Shown here in pieces: positions 53,538 to 61,954 of a stretch of DNA of 64,000 bases. The stretch is from Lachnospiraceae bacterium (GTDB taxonomy: Bacteria > Bacillota > Clostridia > Lachnospirales > Lachnospiraceae), in contig JAFUFL010000076.1 of assembly GCA_017469935.1 (NCBI GenBank), positions 1 through 64,000 of the forward strand, given 5' to 3'. Numbering within the stretch: position 1 is the stretch's first letter; the number at the start of each line of letters is the position of its first letter. The translations under genes were made by a program, and so were the position numbers. Below the pieces are notes generated by a model. That model was not told the origin of the DNA. It did not search any database and saw only the letters and a list, made by a program, of their open reading frames with translations.

Positions 53538-53637
53538 GACAGAGGATCTCCTTTTCGACTGGTTATGTGCACTCGCCAAAATGCATTTCCAATCTTACAG
53601 GAAGATCCTTTTTTATTCAAATGAAGCTGCGATGGCC

Positions 53638-53833
53638 GGACAGGCTGTTCCTAGATTCCGAGCCTGAGGGGTACAGCCCAGCCACCCGTAAGGGCCTGGC
53701 CTTGACAGGGTTCTCAGGCAATGCTACGATGCCTGGACCCGACGGTGGGGAAAGCAGGCTGTTCCTGAGTTCGTCGCCGTCGGGGTGATGACCCTGCAGC
53801 ATTGCCTGAGGTTCATGTCAGGGCTGGCGGGCG
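53638..53833. other. GC-rich nested inverted-repeat element beside the IS
   Basis: Within AT-rich surroundings a GC-rich block carries three nested stems: ccttgaca (53700-53707) with tgtcaggg (53817-53824), tcaggcaatgct (53714-53725) with agcattgcctga (53798-53809), and cccgacgg (53738-53745) with ccgtcggg (53777-53784). A caggctgttcct motif occurs twice (53641 and 53756). The fold is rod-like, about 125 nt, with a 31-nt loop. It may be a structured RNA, a non-autonomous repeat, or part of the IS. No credible ORF. The region 53840-54120 otherwise shows only AT-rich sequence and a short hairpin (ggtcaat / attgacc, 53859-53884). Confidence 0.55.
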
Positions 53834-54120
53834 GCATCGAACACCTATAGTGTGGCATGGTCAATCCCACGAGAATAATGATTGACCCGATATTTTTTCA
53901 AAAAAATTTTGCGTTTGTATTTATATACCACGCCCGTGTTTTCTGTATTTTTTCCTAACATTACTACTCTTTTATACTTTTTTGTTGGACTTCTCCGTTA
54001 ATTAGGGATGATTATTTAATGACTCCCTATACAGGGAATTACTACACAATGCCCATTATATTAAAAATGTCATAGGAATGCAATCAACTCAAAGTTTAGT
54101 AAGTGTTGTTGGAGAAAAAA

Positions 54121-54360
54121 ATGAACTATGGCCGATTGTATATGGATATTGAAGGTATTCTGAGGGAAAAGGGAGTAAGTAAAAACCAGCTATGTAAGGA
54201 TTTAGACATAGCCCGAACTAATTTAAATCGCTATTGCAGAAATGACTTCCAGCGCATTGATGCCTCACTTGTTTGTAAGCTGTGCTGTTATCTCGACGTT
54301 AGAATTGATGAACTCATTAAGTATGAAAAGGGGGATGCGCCTGATTATAGGGCACGCTGA
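54121..54360 (+). CDS. Cro/CI-type helix-turn-helix regulator
   Basis: 79 aa. The core is an XRE-family DNA-binding domain: ILREKGVSKNQLCKDLDIARTNLNRYCR then SLVCKLCCYLDVRIDELIKY. ATG at 54121 follows GGAGAAAAAA. As a lone short Cro-like repressor in a mobile element, it probably controls element genes. It has no upstream partner. Low GC fits the element. Confidence 0.8.
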   Translation: MNYGRLYMDIEGILREKGVSKNQLCKDLDIARTNLNRYCRNDFQRIDASLVCKLCCYLDVRIDELIKYEKGDAPDYRAR

Positions 54361-54395
54361 TCTGCCTTGACAAAAGGTGTTTTGAGTTACAGAAA

Positions 54396-54671
54396 TCATG
54401 CACTTCTCTCACGGAGTGCATGATTGAGTGTGTATTGATACGTGAAATATTCATCCCGACTTATCTTTCTAAATGTCTCTATGTCACATTTCTCCTGCAG
54501 CTGTTTATAATCGAGCACCCAGCATTTATGATTCACTCCGTGTATATATAACTGTTCGTTCTTTGCGATGAAATAAACTGAGTGTTCAAGCTGCTTCTTA
54601 AATTGCTTAAGATCCAGTATTTCGCCCTGGATTGCAAATTCCCTCCGGTACTTTGTATACCGGTCATACAA
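54396..54671 (-). pseudogene. 5'-truncated gene fragment, unknown
   Basis: 91-aa reading frame from a TTG (YDRYTKYRREFAIQG...) without ribosome site. In frame upstream another 18 codons (reading PGEQENGKLYLWLPQ) look like good protein sequence before a stop near 54726, and no start codon is present. This suggests the C-terminal remnant of a larger protein cut off at about 54725. The remaining part contains LDLKQFKKQLEHSVYFIAKN and WVLDYKQLQEKCDIETF, resembling plasmid or phage replication-type C-termini, but I cannot name it. Confidence 0.45.
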
Positions 54672-54781
54672 CTGCGGAAGCCATAAATAGAGCTTCCCAT
54701 TCTCTTGTTCCCCAGGTATACTCCCTCATACTCTTTTGTTATAATATTAAGAAAGCCACATTACAATATAGGAGGGCAGAT

Positions 54782-55285
54782 ATGGCAAGAATAATCAATA
54801 TTAAGGAAACTCCCAGAAAAAACGGGGAACAGGAAGCTAACGAGAAAACTAAAGAGTTGCCTGATCTGATCAAGGACTATCTCCAGACGAACAGCGCGGC
54901 AGCTAAAGACAGTATCAGCGCTATTGAAGACGGCAGGGATTTCTTTAGGGACGTCCTCATACACGCAGGTACCCTTATGAACGATACAAAGATCGGAAAC
55001 TTTATGGAAATGACCACACAAGCTACCGCTTTCTTCGGTGAGCCACTCGGTTACATCATAGAAAACTCTTGCAAAGAAGGGCGTGTCACTATCTTCAACG
55101 GAAAAGATGGAGATACGGAGTATATCATACATCTTGCAGTGGATGAAGATGCTTGGGGTAGCTCTAGAGGGCATCTTTCGTATGCCGTTTTTCTGTTCAA
55201 AACAAACCATAAGGAGAGATTATACGAAATTTTTACTAATGATGGATGGAAGCCGTGCGAACCCTCGGATATCTATACACATTGA
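54782..55285 (+). CDS. Hypothetical protein
   Basis: 167 aa, starts MARIINIKETPRKNGEQ with GGAGGGCAGAT upstream. N-terminal Lys/Glu-rich helix, a middle region (about 60-110), and a C-terminal beta-rich part (RVTIFNGKDGDTEYIIHLAVDEDAW). No membrane segment or signal peptide. Family not recognised; convergent with the gene at 55535. Confidence 0.65.
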   Translation: MARIINIKETPRKNGEQEANEKTKELPDLIKDYLQTNSAAAKDSISAIEDGRDFFRDVLIHAGTLMNDTKIGNFMEMTTQATAFFGEPLGYIIENSCKEGRVTIFNGKDGDTEYIIHLAVDEDAWGSSRGHLSYAVFLFKTNHKERLYEIFTNDGWKPCEPSDIYTH

Positions 55286-55484
55286 ATAAGCTACTCCGTG
55301 TAACTGTTGAGAAACACGCGGAAAAGCCATGCATGCACGGAATACGAGAACATATGGTATTACAGTACGGCCCTTACGGAAAGATTAACACGGACAGTGG
55401 AGACACGGAATAGGAGAAATCGTGAATATCAAAAACATGAAAATCTTCCTACGATAATAAACCTTGCAAAGATTATTACGGTAT

Positions 55485-55531
55485 ACAAAGACGCCTTAAG
55501 AGAGAATATTCTCCACTTAAGGAGTCTTTGT
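55485..55531 (-). terminator. Terminator of the 55535-57506 gene cluster
   Basis: Arms acaaagac / gtctttgt with an inner stem ccttaag / cttaagg, immediately after the stop of the 103-aa gene on the minus strand. Supports that gene being real. The 55286-55484 stretch shows no gene. Confidence 0.75.
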
Positions 55532-55534
55532 GTA

Positions 55535-55846
55535 TCAGTCCATGGATTTGTAGTTATAGTACAGGACAGCCCATTTTGCCTCGGCCGTCAATTGTATACG
55601 GTACCGATGGGGTCCCGGAACTCGTCTATGAACATCGGTTAAGAACCAGCCGCTGGGGTAATACGTGAGAGTGAACTGTGTGCTCCTGCGCGCCAGGGGA
55701 GGGATAGTATCGATATTCCTCCTGCCGTCAATACCAGCATACAGGTCCACATCAACAGATATTCCTACCAAACATGTCTTGGGAATTCTCAGTTTATCCT
55801 CAATCTGAGAAACAGCATTTCTTCTTAATAATTGTGATAAAATCAT
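55535..55846 (-). CDS. Small hypothetical protein after the resolvase-like gene
   Basis: 103 aa. Overlaps the end of the resolvase-like gene by 47 bp in another frame. Contains VDVDLYAGIDGRRNIDTI and a beta-rich TQFTLTYYPSGWFLTDVHRR. A terminator follows at once, and the frame is long for AT-rich sequence, so it is probably a gene, though the start is uncertain. Not recognised. Confidence 0.45.
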   Translation of the reverse strand: MILSQLLRRNAVSQIEDKLRIPKTCLVGISVDVDLYAGIDGRRNIDTIPPLARRSTQFTLTYYPSGWFLTDVHRRVPGPHRYRIQLTAEAKWAVLYYNYKSMD

Positions 55847-56201
55847 CGAGCGACATCGTTACCAACCAAGGCTCCCGGCTCTTCCTGTGTACAATTACCG
55901 GCATTTCATTCTCTGGCGACGCATGTGCATCCCTTTGCGCCTGCCGATACCATGCACGAATGCTTTCTTTTTCGACTAACTTGACCTCAATATGCAGATC
56001 TGGGATGCCTACAACATCTGCCGCAGTACCTGGCCTGCCGTTATACTGGACAGCACGCTTCGCAGTGAAACCGGCTTCTTGAAAGATCTTCGCGACTTCT
56101 CGTTCTCCGCGCTTGCCTTTGTCTCGAGATCGCTTGCCGTTCTGCGATAGAACTTTCCTGTCATCTCCCGCGTCCGATCTTCTGGTTATATCAATCAACA
56201 C
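55800..56201 (-). CDS. PD-(D/E)XK (Holliday-junction-resolvase-like) nuclease
   Basis: About 133 aa. KRGEREVAKIFQEAGF opens the fold, then GIPDLHIEVKLVEK gives Asp, Glu-x-Lys of the PD-(D/E)XK site, in the order seen in phage- and element-encoded Holliday junction resolvase-like nucleases. The start is uncertain, with AAGGAGGTG next to GTG/TTG codons around 56201. It lies downstream of the DnaB-like helicase on the same strand, behind a terminator-like hairpin, and would act in recombination or replication of the element. Confidence 0.7.
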   Translation of the reverse strand: MLIDITRRSDAGDDRKVLSQNGKRSRDKGKRGEREVAKIFQEAGFTAKRAVQYNGRPGTAADVVGIPDLHIEVKLVEKESIRAWYRQAQRDAHASPENEMPVIVHRKSREPWLVTMSLDDFITIIKKKCCFSD

Positions 56202-56273
56202 CTCCTTCCTTCTTGATTTCTAAATACAGCATGCAGGAAACAGAGAATAATCTTCCTATTTTTTGCCTGTTTC

Positions 56274-56313
56274 TTTGAAAAAATCAGCCGAGAATTTCTA
56301 CGATCCCGGCTGA
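56274..56313 (-). terminator. Terminator of the DnaB-like gene
   Basis: Minus-strand stem atcagccg / cggctgat followed by a run of T's, 93 bp after the helicase stop. Confidence 0.65.
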
Positions 56314-56405
56314 TCTGCGTTATTTCCTTGTATGAATACAAAAAGACCCCCCGAGAGCTTCATGCAGCATACTCCCGAGGGTATTCGTCAGCTATGCCAG
56401 GCTAA

Positions 56406-57506
56406 TCAGCCAGCATATGTCTTACCGGTTTTGGGCCTCTTCTTGGCGGAATTAGAATCCGTATCCTTGGTCTGTTTCTTTTCTGGGCTCTCCTTCATGA
56501 TCTTATCCGCGTCTTCCTTCGAGATCTCTTCGAAATAGTTATAGGCAGGATAGTATTTATAATAGATGGCCATATTCCTGGCGCCATTCCGATACTTCAT
56601 AATGTCAAGCATCATGATCCGGAACCCGCGCTTTTCACAGCGCGCCTTTTCCTTATCCTGATCCTCAACCTTCTTAGCATCTGTCACGCCGATCCAGTTC
56701 CAACCTAAAAGGACGCCTCCGGTGTACTCGGTGTCGCCGCTCTCCTTGAATGAGTCTGTCCCGATTTTAGATCCGTAGGAGGTACGGGCTACGCTCGACA
56801 TTGTGAGGACGGGCATACCGACCTGTGACGCAAGAACCTTGAGTGTCGTGACTATGGCATCGATCTTTCCCTTGCGGTCAGACTGGGAACGGTCGTCAGG
56901 ATCTCCTTTTGTGAGCTGCATGTAGTCAACAAATACAACGATCGGTTTATCGGGATGCTGCTCCTTCAAAACCGCAGACGCCCCTGCGATCTGCCCGATC
57001 GTGAGTCCGTCAAGGGTACTCTCTATAATATAAAGGTTTTCGCCATATTTGGTAAAATACTCTGCTGTGTATGGTTCATATGCCTCGTATGGGAGCTTTG
57101 TAAACACCTTTATAGTTGAGTCGTACTGCCAGTAGAGGATATCACCGGTCGTAAATTGCTTTGCATTTTTGTCAGCGAGATGATGGATGTGCGAGATCGT
57201 TGATATTCCTCTAGCTACGAGCTCGTCCCTGCCCATTTCCAGAGCGTAGTACAGTACAATTGTTCCGTTTTCTGCAAGCTTCTGCGCCATGGACATCATG
57301 TACGCCGATTTACCTGTGCTGGTCTCTGAGGCGAGAATATACAGCTCATTAGCGAGACCTCCATTGAGGGCAATATCAAGAGAATCGGTTCCTGTGCTGA
57401 GCCGTGTTGTGTCGTTTTTGCGGTTTTCGCGGAAAGTGTTGCTGTATTCCCCGATGGGAGCAATGCTGTCTATTAGAGACTTGGTTGTGAGTTTGTTCTG
57501 GATCAT
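56406..57506 (-). CDS. DnaB-like replicative helicase (C-terminal type)
   Basis: 366 aa. RecA-fold ATPase of the DnaB/gp4 type: Walker A SETSTGKSAYMMS (about 60-70), Walker B FVDYMQLTKG, and LASQVGMPVLTMSSVAR in the sensor region. There is no DnaB N-terminal domain, so it is a short form as found in phages and mobile elements. Its ATG overlaps the TGA of the primase gene (57503-57506), so the pair is coupled and presumably acts at the element's replication fork. The C-terminal tail is Lys/Ser-rich. Confidence 0.85.
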   Translation of the reverse strand: MIQNKLTTKSLIDSIAPIGEYSNTFRENRKNDTTRLSTGTDSLDIALNGGLANELYILASETSTGKSAYMMSMAQKLAENGTIVLYYALEMGRDELVARGISTISHIHHLADKNAKQFTTGDILYWQYDSTIKVFTKLPYEAYEPYTAEYFTKYGENLYIIESTLDGLTIGQIAGASAVLKEQHPDKPIVVFVDYMQLTKGDPDDRSQSDRKGKIDAIVTTLKVLASQVGMPVLTMSSVARTSYGSKIGTDSFKESGDTEYTGGVLLGWNWIGVTDAKKVEDQDKEKARCEKRGFRIMMLDIMKYRNGARNMAIYYKYYPAYNYFEEISKEDADKIMKESPEKKQTKDTDSNSAKKRPKTGKTYAG

Positions 57507-58561
57507 AAGGTATCTCCTTTCCTGAGGTCATCATTCCAGTCCTTGTGTGTGGGAATGATTGCTTTTAACTGCGGGTTCCTGTCACGACATTCCTGTCCTG
57601 CCGGATCGTTGTCAACAGCAAGTATTACTGTTTTATCGCTTGCGTTTTGGACGATCCTGTCTATAGCCGATTGATTTGCCACACCGCCTATGCTGACATA
57701 TACTGCCGGTGTGTTTATCCCCTTTAATGCATGAATCACATACAGGCTGACTGCGTCTATAGCTGCCTCGCAGATGTATATGATTTCAGACGGCTTGTCC
57801 TTTGATGGGGCAAAGTACCAGAAGCGGTCAGTTTTGGATTTTCGCGTTCCATGGAAGGGATCGGGCTTGTATGTACCGCACGTATCCATAGATACGCACC
57901 AGCTGTGTTCGCCGGGACAAAAGGAATTGCAGTTGTCCCTGCGCTTGCATCTCTTATCGGCAAAGGTATTAGTACCGCGTATCTCGCAATAATCACCTTG
58001 CGGAGTTACAAAAACGATGTTATTGCCCTGCTCAGACTGATATAATATGCCGTCGTCGATAAGGCGTCGGATTACATCCGCTGGAATCTGCCGTGCTGAG
58101 AGGTAAGCAAACAGATTTTTATATGGGCCGTCGAGGGGTTTGGGGAGAGTTATTGCTTTCCACTCGAGGATCCCAGAAGACGCTGTATCTACTCCATCAG
58201 CATTGGTTTTCCTCTGTGCTGGGAGTTTGCTTGGCACGCTGTTTGTGTTTTTGCTATGTCCAGATATTTCTGAAGCATTCACGTATGTGCTATCATCCTC
58301 TCTGTCAGCAATCAGCGCAAAAACAGCACTGCGGTAATCATACCCAAGGAAGTTCTGCAAATACTTTACGTTGTTGCCTGTCTCCCCGGTTTTGAAATTC
58401 ATGTATCCATGAAATCCGCGTTTTACGGAGATATGTTTGTCTGCCTTTAATAGAATACTGTCATACTCCTCTTTTACATCTGCAGCGTGCTGACAAAGCA
58501 GGAAGTCGTACAAATCTACGGCGCAGGCCCTGCAGTACATATCCTTAGTTAATAAACTCAT
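57503..58561 (-). CDS. TOPRIM primase-like protein
   Basis: 352 aa. N-terminal zinc-finger-type region (MYCRACAVDLYDFLLCQ), a middle domain (about 110-200), a Cys-rich stretch (about 205-225), and a TOPRIM domain (about 250-340) with IYICEAAIDAVSL (Glu) and ILAVDNDPAG (DxD). The layout fits DnaG- or DUF3991-type primases of elements. GGAGGTTACA precedes the ATG. It is coupled to the DnaB-like helicase. The leader upstream (58562-58734) shows no gene with a credible start. Confidence 0.8.
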   Translation of the reverse strand: MSLLTKDMYCRACAVDLYDFLLCQHAADVKEEYDSILLKADKHISVKRGFHGYMNFKTGETGNNVKYLQNFLGYDYRSAVFALIADREDDSTYVNASEISGHSKNTNSVPSKLPAQRKTNADGVDTASSGILEWKAITLPKPLDGPYKNLFAYLSARQIPADVIRRLIDDGILYQSEQGNNIVFVTPQGDYCEIRGTNTFADKRCKRRDNCNSFCPGEHSWCVSMDTCGTYKPDPFHGTRKSKTDRFWYFAPSKDKPSEIIYICEAAIDAVSLYVIHALKGINTPAVYVSIGGVANQSAIDRIVQNASDKTVILAVDNDPAGQECRDRNPQLKAIIPTHKDWNDDLRKGDTL

Positions 58562-58734
58562 TGTAACCTCCTAATAAATACCGTTTAGATGGAAAAGAAA
58601 AACCATTGCTGTAGCGGAAGTGCTTCCTTGGCCAAAGAGTGTATCGGCTGCGGAAGACTGCGCGGTTTACCCTTTAAGTGGTAGCAGGAACATCAAGTTT
58701 TTCTTTTCCACTTAAACTTTACTTTTCAGGTGAC

Positions 58735-58939
58735 GGTGAGGGGTGTGGCCTAAAGCCACTCCCTCACCCGGCACCATTACAGTTACTTACATTTAACTTA
58801 CAGTAACTTATACCCCCTGTTGTTTTTCCGGAAATAGCCCTAATCTAAGGGCTTTTTGCCGTTTGGGCGTGTGAGCATTATTGCGTAGCGTGTGAGTTTC
58901 CCTGCAGGGCGTGTGCGTATTATTACGTAGCGTGTGACG
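58735..58939. other. Iteron-like repeats and hairpin, candidate replication origin
   Basis: A strong hairpin (ggtgaggg...tggc / gcca...ccctcacc, 58735-58768) is followed by AT-rich direct repeats (cagttactta, cagtaactta). Then come two 32-bp copies with 4 mismatches at 58865-58896 and 58907-58938, each containing gcgtgtg twice. The second copy overlaps the last codons of the Rep-like gene. Repeats of this form next to an initiator gene suggest an origin, but this is not demonstrated. Confidence 0.5.
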
Positions 58940-60083
58940 TATAGTACGAACCGCCTTTTCGTGAGCGCGACGGGCTATCGTAAAACACCATGAATCCTTG
59001 CACCGGAGATGCAGGGTTATTGGTTCCGTCCTCCCGGTACTCTCTGTAATCGGTAATCACTTTATGCCCCTGCAGCGACTGTAGTGTAAGCTCTACGATT
59101 CTCCGTACGCGCTTCTTAATGCTCCGCCATCTACTGTCCCCTGTCATTTTATACCCAAGCTCAGGGAACAGGCCCTTCATACAGCCATGGTCATCCCAAT
59201 AGAACGCTATCTTATTGGACTTGATCCTGTTCCGCGGATTAATGATCTGTGCGACGCGCCTGATTACATATCTCTTGATAAGGACTGCTTCCGCAGTATC
59301 TGAGAACAGCCTTGAGGTATCCATCCACTCTGCGGGGACATCGACAATCTGATGCAGTAGTGAAGCATACACATAGAGTACAGATGTTTCTGTTATTCTA
59401 TATGCTTGTGCGTATTTCCCGTTGACCTGATACTCTGCCTCTACTGGTATCACAGGCAGGAGTCGGGATTCTAAGAGGCGCGGCTTCTCCTGAACCGCAA
59501 TGTCCTTCCTTTCCGCCATTTCATCCGCACAGTCGATTTGAATATGTACATGACGGAGCTTTTCGATGCTTTCCCGAAGAACGCCTGCATTCTTGTCATT
59601 CAACCTCAGCCTTCCATTACCTGCAATAACTTTGGCGATCGTGTCCACTGTAAAGACCTTGTATCCGGCACAGAGTACTGTATAAACCGCGTCCATAACT
59701 ACAGCATCAAACCGGGTGAGGCTTACAGATATAGTCGGCAGGTCATCATCCTTCCAGATATAAACTCTGGTTTTAATGTCATCCTGAATTAAAACATTGA
59801 TCTTTACGGTATCCTCCTCAACCTCAATCCCCCGCGTTCTTAACATCCTCGAGACCTTACAATTATTCATGTACTGCTTTGAGAGACTAAGGACAGGGAT
59901 CTTTAATTCCAGAGCAACTTCCGTCTCCTCGGTTATCTTTTCTTCGCAAGCTTTGACAGCTTTTTCTGCGACCTCGAGCTCCTCTTTTGCTTTGCGATAC
60001 CTTCGCTTCGCCTCCAACAGCTCCTTTTCAGTTTCTTCGAAGCTCTTTTGAGCCTCCTCCAATCTGATAGTTGCTTCTTCCAT
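58923..60083 (-). CDS. Rep-like replication initiator with coiled-coil N-terminus
   Basis: 386 aa. A long Glu/Lys-rich coiled coil (residues about 1-50) is followed by a region resembling plasmid replication initiators (two winged-helix-like parts, with TRFDAVVMDAVYTVL near 125 and SVLYVYASLLHQIVD near 240). The ribosome site GGGAGAAGAGT is strong. It ends within the iteron-like repeats, fitting autoregulated initiators that bind near their own gene. The family name is not secure, so the call rests on context (helicase, primase, repeats) plus general similarity. Confidence 0.6.
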   Translation of the reverse strand: MEEATIRLEEAQKSFEETEKELLEAKRRYRKAKEELEVAEKAVKACEEKITEETEVALELKIPVLSLSKQYMNNCKVSRMLRTRGIEVEEDTVKINVLIQDDIKTRVYIWKDDDLPTISVSLTRFDAVVMDAVYTVLCAGYKVFTVDTIAKVIAGNGRLRLNDKNAGVLRESIEKLRHVHIQIDCADEMAERKDIAVQEKPRLLESRLLPVIPVEAEYQVNGKYAQAYRITETSVLYVYASLLHQIVDVPAEWMDTSRLFSDTAEAVLIKRYVIRRVAQIINPRNRIKSNKIAFYWDDHGCMKGLFPELGYKMTGDSRWRSIKKRVRRIVELTLQSLQGHKVITDYREYREDGTNNPASPVQGFMVFYDSPSRSRKGGSYYTSHAT

Positions 60084-60209
60084 ACTCTTCTCCCCCGTAA
60101 AACGGGAATTTGTTTTTCCTTCGAAGGGAGTATGAAAGAATTCCAGAAAAAAAATTTTTTCTGGGTAACTTAGATGATCACAATTTTATAGCTTGAATTT
60201 TAGGCGTTT

Positions 60210-60752
60210 TCATACAATTGCTAAAATCACAACCAATAGGAGTAGTATCCCCTCAGCTATCCTATTTCGGGCTTTTGAAATTACCATTTCCTCCCTGACG
60301 GCATCGATTTGTCTTCGGTAGTCGGCGGACAACTTCTCTATCTCCACCTCGTGCTCGTGTCTCTGCCGAGCGGCATCCCTCTCGGCACCGTTTTTGACAA
60401 TCAATAGAGCCATCCTAGCCCTTCGCACGGCCTCGATGCAGCCAATGTCCACCTCATCCCGAAGTTTATCGGTCTCGTCCTCCAGATCGCTTATGGTCTG
60501 TTCTGCCTCCATCAGCCGCTGAACTTGAGTAGTATGTTCTTGTCTGAGATCGGCGTTCTCTCGCGCGAGCTTCCGATTTTCTGCTGTGAGTGTCTGATTG
60601 AGTTTCTGCGTCTCGGAGAGCTCGTCTTTCATTGCGGCTAATGCGGACTGCATCTCCTGCGTCTTCAATAGCAGTGTTTGCTCCAACGACGGCTGCGTCG
60701 ATATCTCTTGTACGCTGCTCCTTGTCGGCAACCTGTCTAGCAAGTTGGGCAT
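60210..60752 (-). CDS. MobB-like coiled-coil membrane protein, overlapping the relaxase
   Basis: 180 aa. Residues about 20-155 form a continuous coiled coil (LETxxLL-type heptads, QRLMEAEQTISDLEDETDKLRDEV), and the C-terminus has one membrane segment (IAEGILLLLVVILAIV). The start has an excellent ribosome site, AAAGGAGGCATTAA. Its first 95 codons overlap the last 95 codons of the relaxase in another frame (60466-60752). In ColE1- and RSF1010-type plasmids small mob genes are likewise nested in the relaxase gene and help it bind DNA or the membrane. The same role is inferred here. Confidence 0.7.
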   Translation of the reverse strand: MPNLLDRLPTRSSVQEISTQPSLEQTLLLKTQEMQSALAAMKDELSETQKLNQTLTAENRKLARENADLRQEHTTQVQRLMEAEQTISDLEDETDKLRDEVDIGCIEAVRRARMALLIVKNGAERDAARQRHEHEVEIEKLSADYRRQIDAVREEMVISKARNRIAEGILLLLVVILAIV

Positions 60753-61542
60753 TTAATGCCTCCTTTCCAACGTCCATGGAGAAGGTCTTCGACAAGTTGC
60801 TGTCCCTGACCTTGCGGCCCTTCTTGTCCATGAAGACGATGTGCTTGCGGTTATCCTTCCACTGTACAGTCCAGCCTCGTTCCTCCATACCTTGGATAAA
60901 CTCCTCTCGGCTTGTCGACTGCGGAATAGTCTCTAACACTGCGATAGCGCAGTCAGCGACATAACTTCCCTTGGCCTTGTCGATCAAAAGATTGTACTTG
61001 TCCTTGTCCCAGGAACGAATCTCTCCGTCCTCGATTCTGGACCCATCAAAATGTCGGCCCTTCTCGGCAATAGTGAGCCCTCGTTCTCTGCACAGGGCAT
61101 TCGTATACTGCTTCTGTTTCTCAAGGTCAAGCTTGCTCTGGTGGAGCTTCTTTCCGTCTACATAAGAAACAGTATTGGTCACGATGTGACAGTGTAAATG
61201 ATCCTTATCTTGGTGCACCCCGATCAGGGATTGATGATCGTGAAAGAAGCGGTCAGCAAACTGCTCCCCGATCTCAAGACACTCCGCAGGTGTGATCTTC
61301 TCATCCCTGTGAAAAGAGATGACATTGTGTGCATACATTCTCCCGGAGTCTTTGTCCCAAAGCCTCTTTTCATCGAGGAATGATTTGTACACGCTCGCCG
61401 CAGTTATCTTTCCATCCGGATAGGGTCCTGTTATCCTGACATATCCCTCCCGCACTTTGTCATCCCGGAGAACATAACCGATAAGATTTTTCATCCCTGT
61501 GTGGGTTTTTGTCCGGCTGTTAACGACCTTATTGATTGCCAT
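60466..61542 (-). CDS. MobA-type relaxase
   Basis: 358 aa, relaxase/mobilization nuclease family (MOBP-like). The nicking tyrosine region is near MKNLIGYVLRDDK (Tyr about 23), the His triad is in HQDKDHLHCHIVTN (residues about 110-123), and the N-terminal half carries the catalytic fold. The C-terminal third (from about 265) is Arg/Ser-rich and lies in the overlap with the coiled-coil gene. It nicks one DNA strand at oriT and pilots it to a recipient, using the machinery of another conjugative element. The ATG lies within the mobC gene (52-bp overlap). Confidence 0.88.
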   Translation of the reverse strand: MAINKVVNSRTKTHTGMKNLIGYVLRDDKVREGYVRITGPYPDGKITAASVYKSFLDEKRLWDKDSGRMYAHNVISFHRDEKITPAECLEIGEQFADRFFHDHQSLIGVHQDKDHLHCHIVTNTVSYVDGKKLHQSKLDLEKQKQYTNALCRERGLTIAEKGRHFDGSRIEDGEIRSWDKDKYNLLIDKAKGSYVADCAIAVLETIPQSTSREEFIQGMEERGWTVQWKDNRKHIVFMDKKGRKVRDSNLSKTFSMDVGKEALNAQLARQVADKEQRTRDIDAAVVGANTAIEDAGDAVRISRNERRALRDAETQSDTHSRKSEARARERRSQTRTYYSSSAADGGRTDHKRSGGRDR

Positions 61543-61871
61543 TCGTTCTCACTCTCCTTTCTGTACTCAGCAATTTGATCGGAAATTTTCGACAGCTCCC
61601 GTGACGACGGAATTATGCCGACGCTGTTAGCAATGCGAGTCATCTGATTAATATTGGTAGCGATACCGCGAAGCTGCCGTACAAGATCCGCGAACGAGGC
61701 GCTGACCTCCTTCAACGTAGAGATCTCTTCCGCAGAGGAGATCTGAGCATTGAGAGCCGAGTTGATGATGTAGGCTTGCTGCGTTCGCCCTGATTCTTTA
61801 ATCCGCTTCTGCATAGCGGCATATTCTTTCTCCGTCATCCGTATGGTGACGGCATGGTTCCGTTTCCGCAT
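61491..61871 (-). CDS. MobC-type relaxosome accessory protein
   Basis: 126 aa, ribbon-helix-helix DNA-binding protein: VTIRMTEKEYAAMQKRIKES at the N-terminus and a C-terminal part (VRQLRGIATNINQMTRIANS) typical of MobC/BmgB. It helps the relaxase open oriT. ATG at 61871 follows AAGGATCATCATT, which is preferred to a longer frame. First gene of the mob operon, directly beside the oriT-like hairpins. Confidence 0.85.
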   Translation of the reverse strand: MRKRNHAVTIRMTEKEYAAMQKRIKESGRTQQAYIINSALNAQISSAEEISTLKEVSASFADLVRQLRGIATNINQMTRIANSVGIIPSSRELSKISDQIAEYRKESENEWQSIRSLTAGQKPTQG

Positions 61872-61954
61872 AATGATGATCCTTTCTTGGATTGGTTGTT
61901 GATGTACTTTTCTTCCCGGGGGTTCCGAGGGGGCAGCGCTCCACGGCAAGTTTA

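Noticed and set aside
53617..53802. Minus-strand ORF of 61 codons in the GC-rich structured block
   Set aside because: It follows the inverted repeats, has no ribosome site and no protein signature.
55307..55642. Plus-strand ORF of 111 codons
   Set aside because: It runs through a strong terminator hairpin and opposes the better-supported minus-strand gene at 55535.
58589..58684. Plus-strand Cys-rich 31-codon ORF in the primase leader
   Set aside because: Attractive composition but no ribosome site before it, and the region is the leader of the minus-strand primase gene.
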